64,000 nt of DNA from Verticiella alkaliphila (lineage in GTDB: Bacteria; Pseudomonadota; Gammaproteobacteria; Burkholderiales; Burkholderiaceae_B): NCBI RefSeq assembly GCF_018904615.1, contig NZ_JADCNH010000003.1:1-64000 (forward strand). The letters are read 5' to 3'. The notes beneath the pieces are model-generated. The model ran no database searches, was not told the origin of the DNA, and saw only the letters and a program-made list of their open reading frames with translations. Positions 25,808 to 35,704 of this stretch are shown piece by piece (position 1 is the first letter of the stretch; each line of letters begins with the position of its first letter). Position numbers and translations under genes: made by a program.

Positions 25808-26652
25808 CCACCCACCTCCCAGGCGCGCCAGGGACTGACGCGCCCGCGCTCGCGCAGGACGCTGCGCAGCCAGCCGCCGCGCCGGCCTGGCTCTCGCGCT
25901 TTTCGCTCGCGGGGCAGGTTGCCCTCGTGACCGGTGCCCGTCGCGGGCTGGGCTGGGAGATTGCCCGTGCGTTGGCCGGCTGCGGCGCGCACGTCGTCCT
26001 CAATGGACGGGAGGCGCACGCACTGGAAGCGGCGGCGCAGTCACTGCGCGAGCAGGGCGCCAGCGCCTCGGCGGCCGCCTTCGACGTCGGCGACGCTCCC
26101 GCCATGCGGGCCGCGTTCGCGCGCCTCGATGCGGAACACGGTCGTCTGGACATCCTCGTGAACAATGTCGGCGGCCGTTTGCGCCAGCCGCTCCAGTCGC
26201 TGGACGATGCGCAGATCCTCGGCCTGCTGCACACCAACCTCGCCGCCGGCGTGCTGCTCGCCCGCGAGGCGGCGCAGCGCATGCTCAAGCAAGGCAGCGG
26301 CCGGCTCATCGCGATCACCTCGATCGCAGGTCCGCAGGCGCGCGCGGGCGACGCGATCTATGCCACCGCCAAGGCTGGCCTGGCAGGCCTGGTGCGTGCC
26401 CTGGCCGCCGAATACGGCCCGCACGGCATCACCAGCAATGGCATCGCGCCCGGTGGCTTTGCCACCGAAGCGAATGCCGCCATGGTGGCGGACCCTGCGG
26501 TAGGGGCGCATTTTGCCAGCAGGACGCCGGTGGGACGATGGGGCCGGCCTGAGGAAATCGCCGGCGCCGCCGTCTTTCTGGCATCCCCAGCGGCGTCCTA
26601 CGTCAATGGCCACGTGCTCGTCGTGGACGGCGGCATGTCCATCGCCATGTAG
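25804..26652 (+). CDS. Short-chain dehydrogenase/reductase (gluconate 5-dehydrogenase-like)
   Basis: A 282-residue classical SDR. It has the cofactor motif TGARRGLGWEIA, NNVGGRL (usual NNAG), the catalytic Ser in ITSIAG and the YATAK motif (Tyr-x3-Lys). The N-terminus has about 30 residues rich in Ala/Pro before LAGQVALVTG. Gluconate-5-dehydrogenase-like enzymes are the closest group I recognise; the substrate is not certain. It is coupled to the M61 gene and converges with a LysR gene 12 bp away. Confidence 0.85.
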   Translation: MTTHLPGAPGTDAPALAQDAAQPAAAPAWLSRFSLAGQVALVTGARRGLGWEIARALAGCGAHVVLNGREAHALEAAAQSLREQGASASAAAFDVGDAPAMRAAFARLDAEHGRLDILVNNVGGRLRQPLQSLDDAQILGLLHTNLAAGVLLAREAAQRMLKQGSGRLIAITSIAGPQARAGDAIYATAKAGLAGLVRALAAEYGPHGITSNGIAPGGFATEANAAMVADPAVGAHFASRTPVGRWGRPEEIAGAAVFLASPAASYVNGHVLVVDGGMSIAM

Positions 26653-26664
26653 ACGCGCTGCGCT

Positions 26665-27591
26665 TCAGGGCAACGGGTGACTGTTGCGCTGCTCGGCCAG
26701 CGTGTCATCCACCGCCTTGCGCAAGGCCAGTGCTGCCGTCGACGGAGCGCCACCTTGTCGGGTGATCCATTGCACAGGCCAGCGTGCCGAGCCGTGATCG
26801 ATCGCGCGCACGTCGTACACCGTCGGATCCAGATGTGACGCCGCGAATGCCGGCAGCAGCGTCATACCCAGGCCGCAGCGCACCATCTGAAGCACGGTGG
26901 AATACAGCGACACCTCATAGGCGATGTTGAACGTGATGCCTTCCTCGGAGAACTGCAGGAAGAAATCGCGCCACTGCCCCGTCACCCGGCCAGTGAGGAT
27001 GATCTCGGCATCCTGCAGCACGGCGCGCGGCAGGCGCTTGGACTTGCCGCGTAGCTCCGGCGCCAGGCCGGCACCGTAGACGGCATAGACCCGATCGTTC
27101 AGCAGCGGCTCGCTGCGCAGCAGACCTGCCAGACGCGGGTTGTTGCCCAGCGCGCCCACGGCAATGTCCACCTGCTCGACCGCCACGCCCTGGGCCACGT
27201 CCTGCACCGGCATGTCCACGAGATCGACCGACACCATGGGCTGGCGCTCGCGAAAGAGTGCCAATGCCCGGGGCATGAACGTCGCCGCGGCCAGCGGCCC
27301 TGCGGCCAGACGCAATCGGCCGCCCTCCTGCTCACGTCCTGTGCGAATGCCGTCCAGCGTGCGATTCAAATCCGTGATGGAGCGCAATGCGCTTGCGCGC
27401 AGCGTCTCGCCAGCCGCCGTGAGGTGCACGTTGCGCCCCCGTACCACGAGCGGCTCGCCCACGAGTTCTTCGAGCTCGCGAATCATGACGCTGATCGCCG
27501 ACTGGGTCACCGCCAGCCGTCTGGCGGCAGCCGTGAAGCTGCCCGTCTCGGCCACGCCAATCAGCGCCCTAAGCTGTTTGATGGTAACCAT
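26665..27591 (-). CDS. LysR-family transcriptional regulator
   Basis: A 308-residue LTTR with the N-terminal winged helix-turn-helix (MVTIKQLRALIGVAETGSF, AARRLAVTQSAISVMIRELE) and a typical periplasmic-binding-like effector domain (about 90-300). It is divergent from the metallophosphoesterase/Bug receptor pair, which it probably regulates. The 102-bp gap contains AATTTCT...AGAAAATT, a loose dyad at about 27594-27620 that could be its binding site. Confidence 0.9.
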   Translation of the reverse strand: MVTIKQLRALIGVAETGSFTAAARRLAVTQSAISVMIRELEELVGEPLVVRGRNVHLTAAGETLRASALRSITDLNRTLDGIRTGREQEGGRLRLAAGPLAAATFMPRALALFRERQPMVSVDLVDMPVQDVAQGVAVEQVDIAVGALGNNPRLAGLLRSEPLLNDRVYAVYGAGLAPELRGKSKRLPRAVLQDAEIILTGRVTGQWRDFFLQFSEEGITFNIAYEVSLYSTVLQMVRCGLGMTLLPAFAASHLDPTVYDVRAIDHGSARWPVQWITRQGGAPSTAALALRKAVDDTLAEQRNSHPLP

Positions 27592-27693
27592 GAAAATTTC
27601 TTATTCTTGGATCAGAAAATTGAACTTCATTGATTGGACGCATTACGACATACTACGGATGAACCCTGCTTATGGATGCGTGCCAGGAAACCG

Positions 27694-29742
27694 ATGTCCG
27701 AATCTCCGCTGTTTCGTTTTGCCGTCATCGCGGATTCGCACGTGAACCCGTCGGACATCGACGAGATCTCGCCGTTCGCATCCCATCGGCTCACGAACAC
27801 CCGGTTGCGCCATACCATCGCAGCGGTGAACGCCGCAGCGCCGGATTTCGTGGTGCACGTGGGGGACATGGTGCATCCGGTGCCCGAGGCGGTGTCGTAC
27901 CCGCAGGCGGTCCGGATGTTCCGCGAAGCGACGGCAGCGCTGCAGGCGCCATTGCACCTGGTGCCGGGCAATCACGACACCGGGGACAAGTGCGCGGACT
28001 ACGTGCCCGCCGGATCGATCCAGGAAGCGTATGCCGAGCGCTACGAGACGCACTTCGGACAGCACTTCTATAGCTTCGACACGCATGGCTGCCATTTCAT
28101 CGTCATCAATACCTCGCTGATCAACGCGAGGCTCGACCGTGAGAAGGCGCAGGCGGCGTGGCTGGAGGCAGACCTGGCGGCCCACGCGGACCGGCGATGC
28201 TTCCTGATGATGCACTACCCTCCTTACGTAGCCTCAGCCGACGAGCCGGGCCATTACGACAACATCGATGAGCCCGGGCGCAGCTGGCTGCTGGCACTCC
28301 TGGCACGCCATCAGGTACGCACGGTCTTCACCGGACACGTCCATAACTTTTTCTACAACCGGCACGGGGATACCCAGTTCTTCCTCATGCCGTCGACCGC
28401 GTTCGTGCGCGCCGACTACGCCGAGATGTTCCGCGTGACGCAGCCCGATGGCCACGAGAACGGGCGCAACGACGACGCCAAGCTGGGCTTCATGCTGGTG
28501 GACGTGTATCCGCAGGCTGTTGTGCCGAGATTCGTACGCACGTTCGAGCGCGTACGCGAAGCCGACCCCACGCCTCAGCGTGACTGGCCTGCACTGCCCG
28601 CACCCTTGGCGCGTGGGCCGCGCCTGGGCATCGACCTGAGGCACGGCTGGACCGAGTTGCACGACATTCCCTACAGCAGCATGCTGGATGAGTTCCGCCG
28701 CAAGAAGGCGCGCAACGACTATCCGATCCTGGCGCTGTGGGAGATGGGGATCCGCAGCCTGCGCGTGCCCCTGGACGACCTGCTTGACCCAGCCACGCGT
28801 GAACGCATGGCCGCCCTGCGCCAATTGGGGATCTACTTTACCGTATTTCATTTCGGGTGGCCGAACGAAAACTCGCTCGGTGTGGCGCAAAAACACGCGC
28901 TCCTGCTCGACGGGATCGAGCTGATTCTCAAGTGGCCTTTGCCCGAGGACCACGGGCAGCGACTGCTGTCTCTACAGGCAAGGTTGGGCGTGCCTGTCGC
29001 GGTGTCGCGCTTCTGGAGCGCGGCGGGCGGTTCGCGCGATGGCAAGCAGATCAAGCTGCTGGTCGACCACGGCTACCAGGGCGCCGACGACCCGCATCTC
29101 GCAGACGCGGCCACACTGAGCCCGCAGACCGGCGTGGATCGGCTGGTGTTTCGTATCAGCCACACCACCCCCGCGCACGCCGGTATCGCCGAAGCCGCTG
29201 CCTATTGCAGCGCCCGCGGATTGCACGCGCACGTCCACGTCCGGCTCGCATCGAACACGCCGGCGCAGGGTGCGCCGGATGCCTGGCACAACGCGATGCG
29301 CGCAGCGCAAGCGGCCTTCTGTGCACAGACCGTACCGGGCGCCACCATCTTTCTCGACACGCTGGCCGACGTGGACCGCGGGTACTTTCCGCGTGCCGGG
29401 CTGATCGATCGCCTGGGCAATCCCCAACTGGGCAGCCGTATCATCCGCAACCTGCACGGCGCCCTGAGCGAGCTGCCGCCGCTGGACGCGGGCGTGACGT
29501 GGACGCCGGTTCCCGGAGGCCTGATGGGTGAGGCCAGGAGTGCCGGCAATGCCGTCTGGCTGATTCTTCCAGAACAGGAAAATGCGCCTGCCGCATTGTC
29601 AAGCACTAAATTTGGCAACAATTTGCGTTACACGAATCTCGTGGACGGAATTTCCGGCGAATCGGCGCGAATCTCGGCAAGCCGATCAGGTAATGTGACG
29701 AGTTTCGACGAGCCGGTGCTTCTGTACGCTGGCCGTTCTTGA
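27694..29742 (+). CDS. Calcineurin-like metallophosphoesterase fused to a large C-terminal domain
   Basis: A 682-residue protein. The first 300 residues hold every motif of a dimetal phosphoesterase: ADSHVN, HVGDMVH, PGNHDTG, MMHYPPY and TGHVHNF. The remaining 360 or so residues start LGIDLRHGWTELHDIPYSSMLDEFR and alternate helix/strand-like stretches in a way that suggests a TIM-barrel fold; I do not recognise the family. No signal peptide is visible. AGGA stands before the chosen ATG. It is followed by a Bug receptor gene after 49 bp and is divergent from a LysR gene. It could act on a phosphodiester such as a glycerophosphodiester, but this is a guess. Confidence 0.85.
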   Translation: MSESPLFRFAVIADSHVNPSDIDEISPFASHRLTNTRLRHTIAAVNAAAPDFVVHVGDMVHPVPEAVSYPQAVRMFREATAALQAPLHLVPGNHDTGDKCADYVPAGSIQEAYAERYETHFGQHFYSFDTHGCHFIVINTSLINARLDREKAQAAWLEADLAAHADRRCFLMMHYPPYVASADEPGHYDNIDEPGRSWLLALLARHQVRTVFTGHVHNFFYNRHGDTQFFLMPSTAFVRADYAEMFRVTQPDGHENGRNDDAKLGFMLVDVYPQAVVPRFVRTFERVREADPTPQRDWPALPAPLARGPRLGIDLRHGWTELHDIPYSSMLDEFRRKKARNDYPILALWEMGIRSLRVPLDDLLDPATRERMAALRQLGIYFTVFHFGWPNENSLGVAQKHALLLDGIELILKWPLPEDHGQRLLSLQARLGVPVAVSRFWSAAGGSRDGKQIKLLVDHGYQGADDPHLADAATLSPQTGVDRLVFRISHTTPAHAGIAEAAAYCSARGLHAHVHVRLASNTPAQGAPDAWHNAMRAAQAAFCAQTVPGATIFLDTLADVDRGYFPRAGLIDRLGNPQLGSRIIRNLHGALSELPPLDAGVTWTPVPGGLMGEARSAGNAVWLILPEQENAPAALSSTKFGNNLRYTNLVDGISGESARISASRSGNVTSFDEPVLLYAGRS

Positions 29743-29791
29743 TTCACTGCGCTGCGGGTCATCCTGCCCCGGCGATTGTCGGGAGATGGTG

Positions 29792-30760
29792 ATGGCGGCT
29801 TGGCGCTGGCAGGCTCTGGTGATGTCGATGATGGTGGCGGGCACCTGCCATGCCCAGGCGGCGTGGCCGGATCGCCCCATCACCACGGTCGTCCCCTTTC
29901 CCGCTGGGGGCGCCATCGACGTGGCCACCCGGGTGCTGCTGCAGGAGATCAGCGGCCCGCTCGGCCAGAGCATCGTCACCCAGAATCGCCCGGGCGCCTC
30001 GGGAAACATCGGTACCTCGCAAGTCGTGCGATCCGCCGCCGATGGCTACACCTTGCTGCTCGGTGCAGCGCCCAACACCGCCATCAGTCCCTACATGTAC
30101 AAGGACCTGGGCTACGACGTGGCCAAGGATCTGGCGCCCATCGCCCAGTTCGGCGATGCAGTGAACGTGATCTACGTGAACGCGGGCTTTCCCGCCCAGG
30201 ATCTCGCGAGCCTGATCCAGGCGGCGCGCACTGCCGAGAAGCCGTTGGCCTATGCCTCGCCGGGCAGTGGCACGACGGTCCATCTCGCCATGGAGCTGGT
30301 CCGATCGGGCAATCAGCTCGAGATGCTGCATGTGCCGTTCAAGGGCAGCCCCGCGGCGGTCGCTGCCGTTGCTGCAGGCGAAGTGCCGATCGGCGTGGAT
30401 GCCCTCGGCCCTGTGCTGCCGATGATCCAGGCGGGCAAGGTCCGGCCGCTCGCCGTCTCGGGCAGCCAACGGTATGCCGGCCTACCCGACGTGCCCACTT
30501 TCGCCCAGGCCGGCGTGAAGACGCTGGTGCCGGCGTCCTACCTGGGTCTCTTCGCACCCGCAGGCACGCCCGAGCCCGTCATCCGTCAGGTCGCCGACGC
30601 CATGCGCGACGCCTTGAAGAAGCCGGCGGTGGTCGAGCGCCTGGAACAGTTGGGCTATCTGGCCGCCTACCGCGACACGGCCGACTTTGCGCAACGCGTC
30701 GAGGCCGAGCGCCCGGTGTGGAAGAACGCCGTCGAGATCTCCGGCGCCACGGTGGACTGA
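29792..30760 (+). CDS. Bug/TctC-family periplasmic receptor
   Basis: A 322-residue receptor with signal peptide MAAWRWQALVMSMMVAGTCHAQA and family motifs ITTVVPFPAGGAIDVATRVL and GASGNIGTSQVVRSAADGYTLLL. The ATG at 29792 was preferred over the one 6 bp upstream because GGGAG is then spaced by 6 bp. No TctA/TctB genes are adjacent. It lies downstream of the metallophosphoesterase and converges with the nitroreductase gene. Confidence 0.9.
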   Translation: MAAWRWQALVMSMMVAGTCHAQAAWPDRPITTVVPFPAGGAIDVATRVLLQEISGPLGQSIVTQNRPGASGNIGTSQVVRSAADGYTLLLGAAPNTAISPYMYKDLGYDVAKDLAPIAQFGDAVNVIYVNAGFPAQDLASLIQAARTAEKPLAYASPGSGTTVHLAMELVRSGNQLEMLHVPFKGSPAAVAAVAAGEVPIGVDALGPVLPMIQAGKVRPLAVSGSQRYAGLPDVPTFAQAGVKTLVPASYLGLFAPAGTPEPVIRQVADAMRDALKKPAVVERLEQLGYLAAYRDTADFAQRVEAERPVWKNAVEISGATVD

Positions 30761-30772
30761 GCGCGTCCGGCG

Positions 30773-31606
30773 TTACTTGAGCGGGTAGCCCAGATTGCGG
30801 AAGGCCTCGGAGAGCCGGTCCCGTCCGGTCAGCGACTGGGGCGAGGCCATGCGTGCCAGCGCACGGCCTACCCAGCTCTCGCCCATGCCCTGGTTCGCAT
30901 AGAAGGCATTGACGCGCTCTTCGTAGCGCGTCACTTCGAGCCGTTGGGCTGTGAGATCATAGGTTTCGTGGTGCAGCACGGCCGCCTGCGGCAGGCGCGG
31001 CTTCACGGTGGCGTTGTCGTCCGCCGCGGGATAGCCCAGGCACATCCCGAAGACGGCAAAGACGTGCGGCGGCAGGTTCAGGATCTCGGCCACGGCCTCC
31101 GGCTTGTTGCGGATGCCCCCGATGTACACCCCGCCCAGACCGAGCGATTCGGCGGCCACCATGGCGTTCTGCGCCGCGAGCGCCGCATCGACGCAGCCCA
31201 GCACGCCGGCTTCCAGGTAATCCTGGCCATCCAGCGGCACCGCGTGATCGCCCGCGAGCTGACGCAGACGGGCGAAATCCGCCAGCCAGACCAGAAAGAG
31301 CGGCGCCTGTGCCACGTGCCGCTGGCCACCGGCACATTCGGCCAAGGCGGCCTTGCGGGCGGGGTCGCGCACCGCGACCACACTCCAGATCTGCAGATTG
31401 GACGAGGTGGCGGCAGACTGCCCGGCAGCGACGATCGCGCGCAGCATGTCGTCCGTGACCGGACGCGCGTCGTCGTAGCGGCGCACGGAGCGGTGAGCCA
31501 GGAGCGCGGCGATGGTGGGATTCCAGGCCATCGCGTCGGCGGCCTCGGGAGCCGCGCCGTAGCGGGCGTGGAACGCGGTATCGGAAGAGGGAACGGTATC
31601 GGTCAT
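30773..31606 (-). CDS. NADPH-dependent nitroreductase/flavin oxidoreductase (NfsA/Frp-like)
   Basis: A 277-residue FMN-dependent enzyme. The FMN-binding start is HRSVRRYDDARPV, followed by AAGQSAATSSNLQIWSVVAV, and the second FMN segment LGLGGVYIGGIRN. The length and C-terminal extension match NfsA/Frp-type rather than NfsB-type nitroreductases. The ATG at 31606 gives the family length; the in-frame stretch upstream has unlikely composition. It is divergent from the folM-like gene. Confidence 0.9.
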   Translation of the reverse strand: MTDTVPSSDTAFHARYGAAPEAADAMAWNPTIAALLAHRSVRRYDDARPVTDDMLRAIVAAGQSAATSSNLQIWSVVAVRDPARKAALAECAGGQRHVAQAPLFLVWLADFARLRQLAGDHAVPLDGQDYLEAGVLGCVDAALAAQNAMVAAESLGLGGVYIGGIRNKPEAVAEILNLPPHVFAVFGMCLGYPAADDNATVKPRLPQAAVLHHETYDLTAQRLEVTRYEERVNAFYANQGMGESWVGRALARMASPQSLTGRDRLSEAFRNLGYPLK

Positions 31607-31699
31607 GACAGGCTCGATTCTGCGAAAAAAGCGGGCTCGCGCGGCGCACGAGGCCCTGGCGCGCCCACTATACCGAACCGCGGCGCTTACAATGCCAGC

Positions 31700-32503
31700 A
31701 TGACTCCCTCCCCCACCCAGCTCGCCAACGCGCGCGCGGCGCTCGTCACCGGCGCGGGCAAGCGCATCGGACGCGCCATTGCGTTGGCACTGGCTGCGGC
31801 CGGCTGGCGGGTGGCGGTGCACTACAACGGCTCGCGCGAAGACGCCCTGGCGACGGTGGCAGACATCCGCACACAGGGCGGCACCGCGGAAGCCTTCGAC
31901 TGTGATCTCGCGGATGAAGCGGCGGTGAACGGGCTCGTCGCCCGCGTGGCCACGCATTTCGGTCGCGTGGACGCCGTCGTCAACAATGCTGGCGTATTCG
32001 AGTTCGACGATGCCGCGTCATTTCGGGGCGCCAACCTGATCGCCCACCTCGGGCCCAATCTCGTGGCACCGATCGCGCTCGCGCGAGATCTCGCCGCGCA
32101 TCTGCGCGAGCGGGGTCAAGACGCCCGGGGCGTGGTCGTGAACCTGCTCGATCAGAAGCTCTGGAACTACAACCCGGATTTCCTTTCGTACACGCTCACC
32201 AAGGCTGCGATGGAAGCGGCCACCACCATGCTGGCCCAGGCGCTGGCGCCCGCCGTGCGCGTGGTGGGCGTGGCGCCCGGCCTGACCTTGCCCAGCCACA
32301 TGCAGAGCGAGGCCGATTTCGCCCGCACGCACCAGATGTCGCCGCTGGGCCGCGCGAGCGATCCGCAATCCGTGGCCGACGCCGTCGTCTTCGCGGCCGG
32401 CAACCCGGCCATCACCGGCACGACGCTCGTCGTCGATGGCGGACAGCACCTGGTGGGCTTCGCCCGCGACTTCAGCCTGATGCGGGACCCCCAAGAATCA
32501 TGA
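31700..32503 (+). CDS. SDR reductase, pteridine reductase/FolM-like
   Basis: A 267-residue SDR with the NADP-type motif [28 protein letters not shown], which matches pteridine reductase/dihydromonapterin reductase (TGxxxRxG). It has NNAGVFEF, a catalytic-like Tyr/Lys at [12 protein letters not shown] and a late VVDGGQHL. The Ser before the Tyr is replaced by NLLDQK, as in PTR1/FolM-type enzymes (Asp). Its stop overlaps the folB start (ATGA), which strongly suggests a job in pterin or folate metabolism. Confidence 0.82.
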   Translation: MTPSPTQLANARAALVTGAGKRIGRAIALALAAAGWRVAVHYNGSREDALATVADIRTQGGTAEAFDCDLADEAAVNGLVARVATHFGRVDAVVNNAGVFEFDDAASFRGANLIAHLGPNLVAPIALARDLAAHLRERGQDARGVVVNLLDQKLWNYNPDFLSYTLTKAAMEAATTMLAQALAPAVRVVGVAPGLTLPSHMQSEADFARTHQMSPLGRASDPQSVADAVVFAAGNPAITGTTLVVDGGQHLVGFARDFSLMRDPQES

Positions 32504-32865
32504 TAGAACGACGAATCTTCTTCTCTCGCCTGGCGGTCGATTCCCAGATCGGCATCCTCGATCACGAGCGCGGCACCACCCAGCCGCTGCACGTGGACGC
32601 GGAGTTCGCCGTCAACGTGCGCCCGCCGGCGAGCCACGACGACATCCACGACGTGCTGGACTACCGGCGCCTGCGCGAGACGATCATCGACGAGTGCTCC
32701 AAGGCGCACGTCAATCTGCTCGAGACGCTGTGCGACCGCCTGGCCGCCCGGCTCCTGCAAGACTTTGCCGACGTGACGAGCGTGAAGCTGCGTGTGGGCA
32801 AGCCGATGGCCTTCGCCGATTGCGCGGCCGTGGGCATCGAAGTCTTCGCCACCCGCCCGGCCTGA
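32500..32865 (+). CDS. folB: Dihydroneopterin aldolase
   Basis: A 121-residue enzyme of folate synthesis that cleaves 7,8-dihydroneopterin to 6-hydroxymethyl-dihydropterin and glycolaldehyde. Family features are [20 protein letters not shown], the catalytic-region [17 protein letters not shown], and [15 protein letters not shown] with the conserved Glu. A C-terminal [18 protein letters not shown] is typical. It is coupled to the upstream pterin reductase-like gene and lies 29 bp before ttcA. Confidence 0.93.
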   Translation: MIERRIFFSRLAVDSQIGILDHERGTTQPLHVDAEFAVNVRPPASHDDIHDVLDYRRLRETIIDECSKAHVNLLETLCDRLAARLLQDFADVTSVKLRVGKPMAFADCAAVGIEVFATRPA

Positions 32866-32894
32866 GTGCCGGGCCCCAACCTGCTTTTGCTGCC

Positions 32895-33869
32895 ATGAAC
32901 GCCGTTCTCACGCCCGCCACCGCCCCTGCCGACGCCGCTGCCGAGCGCAAGCTCGCCTTCGAGCGCAACAAGCTCGCCAAGCGGCTGATGCGCGAGACAG
33001 GCCGCGCCATCGTCGACTTCAACATGATCGAGGAAGGCGACCGGGTCATGGTGTGCCTGTCCGGCGGCAAGGATTCCTACGGGCTGCTCGACATCCTGAT
33101 GCGGCTGCGCGAACGCGCGCCGATCGACTTCGAGATCATCGCCGTCAATCTGGACCAGAAGCAGCCTGGCTTTCCGGAACATGTCCTGCCCGAGTACCTG
33201 CAGAAGCTGGGCATCCCCTTTCACATCGAGACCCAGGACACGTACTCGATCGTCAAGCGCCTGGTGCCCGAAGGCAAGACGACGTGTTCGCTGTGCTCGC
33301 GCCTGCGCCGCGGCATCCTGTACCGGGTGGCCGATGAACTCGGCGCGACCAAGATCGCCCTGGGCCATCACCGCGACGACATCGTGGCGACCTTCATGAT
33401 GAACCTCTTCTACGGGGGACAGATGAAGGCGATGCCGCCCAAGCTCGTGTCCGACGATGGTCGCCACACCGTGATCCGGCCCCTGGCCTATGTGAAGGAA
33501 GACGACCTCGTCGCCTACGCGGCCTGGCGTGCCTTCCCGATCATCCCGTGCAATCTGTGCGGCTCGCAGGATGGCCTGAAGCGCCAGGAAGCCGCGCGTC
33601 TGATCGACGAGTGGGAAGCGCGCTTTCCCGGTCGCATCGACAACATGTTCAACGCGCTGAGCCGCGTCACGCCCAGCCATCTCATGGACCGCGAACTCTT
33701 CGATTTCGCCGGTCTCAAGCCCACGGGCGCACCCAATCCCCAAGGCGACACCGCCTTCGATCCGGTCGAGCCCACGAGCGCCGCCACCGACGAAGCCTGT
33801 GGCGAGCCCGCCCGGGACGATGGCCTGCGCCCGGTGCAGATCCTCCGGCGCCGTCCCGCCGATACCTAG
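32895..33869 (+). CDS. ttcA: tRNA 2-thiocytidine(32) synthetase
   Basis: A 324-residue PP-loop enzyme that thiolates C32 of certain tRNAs. The PP-loop is S56-GGKDS61; the iron-sulfur Cys pairs are C131-S-L-C134 and C219-N-L-C222, as in TtcA. A C-terminal tail of about 40 residues (from TGAPNPQGD) is low-complexity and variable. The gene is in line with folB and hisC on the plus strand. Confidence 0.95.
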   Translation: MNAVLTPATAPADAAAERKLAFERNKLAKRLMRETGRAIVDFNMIEEGDRVMVCLSGGKDSYGLLDILMRLRERAPIDFEIIAVNLDQKQPGFPEHVLPEYLQKLGIPFHIETQDTYSIVKRLVPEGKTTCSLCSRLRRGILYRVADELGATKIALGHHRDDIVATFMMNLFYGGQMKAMPPKLVSDDGRHTVIRPLAYVKEDDLVAYAAWRAFPIIPCNLCGSQDGLKRQEAARLIDEWEARFPGRIDNMFNALSRVTPSHLMDRELFDFAGLKPTGAPNPQGDTAFDPVEPTSAATDEACGEPARDDGLRPVQILRRRPADT

Positions 33870-33902
33870 CATTCCCTGTCACACCTGCCGCAGCGAGCCG
33901 TC

Positions 33903-34964
33903 ATGAGCCAGTTCTGGAGCCCCATCGTTCATCAGTTGACGCCCTACGTGCCCGGCGAACAGCCGCGCATCTCGGGGCTGATCAAGCTCAACACCAACGA
34001 GAACCCGTACGGGCCGTCGCCCAACGTGCTGGGCGTGCTGCAGGATCACGCCGACAACTCGTTGCGCCTGTATCCGGATCCGCACAGCTCGGCACTCGCC
34101 CGCATCATCGCCACGCATCACCACGTGAAGCCGGAGAACATCTTCCTGGGCAATGGCTCGGACGAGGTGCTCGCCCATGTGTTCAACGGCTTGCTGCGCC
34201 AGGCGCAGCCGCTGCAGATGCCGGACATCACCTACAGCTTCTATCCGTCCTACTGCAAGCTGTACGACATCCCGCACGTGGTGCGCCCCGTCAACGAGCG
34301 CTTCGAGATCGTGCTGGCCGATTACGCGGCGGGCGCCGGCCCCATCATCTTCGCGAACCCGAACGCGCCCACGGGGCACCTGCTGCCGCTGGACGCCATC
34401 GAGACGCTGTTGAAGCGCGTGCCGAACCAGGTCGTCGTCGTCGATGAGGCGTATGTGGATTTCGGTGGCAAGACGGCCATCCCGCTGACGCGCCAGTACC
34501 CGAACCTGCTCGTGGTGCAGACGTTCTCCAAGTCGCGCTCGCTCGCGGGCCTGCGCGTGGGGTTCGCCGTAGGCAATGCCGCGTTGATCGAAGGGCTGGA
34601 CCGCGTCAAGAACAGCTTCAACTCGTTCCCGCTCGGCGCGCTCGCCCAGGCCGGCGCGGTGGCGTCGTTCGAGGACGACAACTGGTTCCGCACCACGCGC
34701 GAGAAGATCATGAACTCGCGTCATGACCTGTCCCTGGCGCTGGAAAAGCGCGGCTTCGACGTGCTGCCCTCGCACACCAACTTCATCTTCGCCCGTCACC
34801 CTGGGCACGACGGCGCGGCGCTGGCTCAGGCCTTGCGCGATCGCAACGTGCTGGTGCGGCACTTCAAGCTGCCGCGCATCGATCAGTTCCTGCGGATCTC
34901 GATCGGCACGGAAGCGGAATGCGCCGCGCTGCTGAAGGCGCTCGACGCGATCCTGGGGCATTGA
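33903..34964 (+). CDS. hisC: Histidinol-phosphate aminotransferase
   Basis: A 353-residue PLP enzyme (class I/II fold) for the step from imidazole acetol phosphate to histidinol phosphate. Motifs: LNTNENPYGPSP, NPNAPTGHLLPL, VVDEAYVDFGG and the PLP lysine at K210 in QTFSKSRSLAGLRVG. It lies away from any other his gene, as is common for a second hisC copy in this order, so an additional role in aromatic amino acid transamination is possible. Confidence 0.93.
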   Translation: MSQFWSPIVHQLTPYVPGEQPRISGLIKLNTNENPYGPSPNVLGVLQDHADNSLRLYPDPHSSALARIIATHHHVKPENIFLGNGSDEVLAHVFNGLLRQAQPLQMPDITYSFYPSYCKLYDIPHVVRPVNERFEIVLADYAAGAGPIIFANPNAPTGHLLPLDAIETLLKRVPNQVVVVDEAYVDFGGKTAIPLTRQYPNLLVVQTFSKSRSLAGLRVGFAVGNAALIEGLDRVKNSFNSFPLGALAQAGAVASFEDDNWFRTTREKIMNSRHDLSLALEKRGFDVLPSHTNFIFARHPGHDGAALAQALRDRNVLVRHFKLPRIDQFLRISIGTEAECAALLKALDAILGH

Positions 34965-34973
34965 GCGCAGTCT

Positions 34974-35003
34974 GGGCTGGCGCGCTGTCTGAGGCGCCAG
35001 CCC
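34974..35003. terminator. Hairpin between convergent hisC and ubiX
   Basis: GGGCTGGCGC (34974-34983) and GCGCCAGCCC (34994-35003) form a perfect 10-bp GC-rich stem with a 10-base loop, 10 bp after the hisC stop. No T-tract follows. By position it may stop hisC transcription, but this is inferred. Confidence 0.45.
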
Positions 35004-35107
35004 CGCGGTGCCGGGGCCTCGCCCGGCGCGAGTTCTGGGTCAGTGCCGTGTCAGACGCTGGCCCCGGAGCCTAGGCCCTGTGAGAGTTCGGCCTCAGACT
35101 TGCCGTA

Positions 35108-35704
35108 TCAGGCGTTTACTTCAGGCCGGGTGCCCAGCCATTCGGGCCCCGGCACCTCGATCCCCATGAGCCCCAGCACTCGGGCCACGGTGTGGTCCAC
35201 CATCTCGTCGATGGACTGCGGCCGGTGATAGAACGCCGGCAGCGGCGGAAAGACGATGCCGCCCATCTCCGTGACGGCCGTCATGTTGCGCAGGTGGGCC
35301 AGATTGAACGGCGTCTCGCGCACCATCAACAGCAAGCGGCGGCGCTCCTTCAGGACGACGTCTGCAGCCCGCGTGATGAGATTGTCTGACAGGCCCTGGG
35401 CCACGGCCGCCAGCGTGCGCATCGAGCACGGCAGGATGATCATGCCGTCGGTCGCAAAGCCACCGCTCGCGAGCGTGGCGCCCACGTCGCGGATGCCATA
35501 GACATGGTCGGCCAGCGCATGAAATTCCGCCCGCCCCACGTCCAGCTCGTGCTTGATGTTGAGCACGCCCGATGGCGAGATCACCAGGTGCGTCTCGACA
35601 TCCGCGAGCGGCTGCACCATCTGCAGCAGCCGCAGCGCGTAGATCGACCCGGTGGCGCCCGTGATGCCGACGATCAGCCGGCGTGGCCGGCCTGCGCCGG
35701 ACAT
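35108..35704 (-). CDS. ubiX: Flavin prenyltransferase UbiX
   Basis: A 198-residue enzyme that makes prenylated FMN for UbiD-type decarboxylases in ubiquinone synthesis. Motifs are VGITGATGSIYALRLL, the Ser/Pro-rich SPSGVLN, ILPCSMRTLAAVAQGLSDNLITRAADVVLKERR and VPLVRETPFN-like LMVRETPFNLAHLRNM. The start overlaps the grxD stop (ATGA). The order grxD-ubiX behind prmC is typical for the family Alcaligenaceae. Confidence 0.94.
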   Translation of the reverse strand: MSGAGRPRRLIVGITGATGSIYALRLLQMVQPLADVETHLVISPSGVLNIKHELDVGRAEFHALADHVYGIRDVGATLASGGFATDGMIILPCSMRTLAAVAQGLSDNLITRAADVVLKERRRLLLMVRETPFNLAHLRNMTAVTEMGGIVFPPLPAFYHRPQSIDEMVDHTVARVLGLMGIEVPGPEWLGTRPEVNA

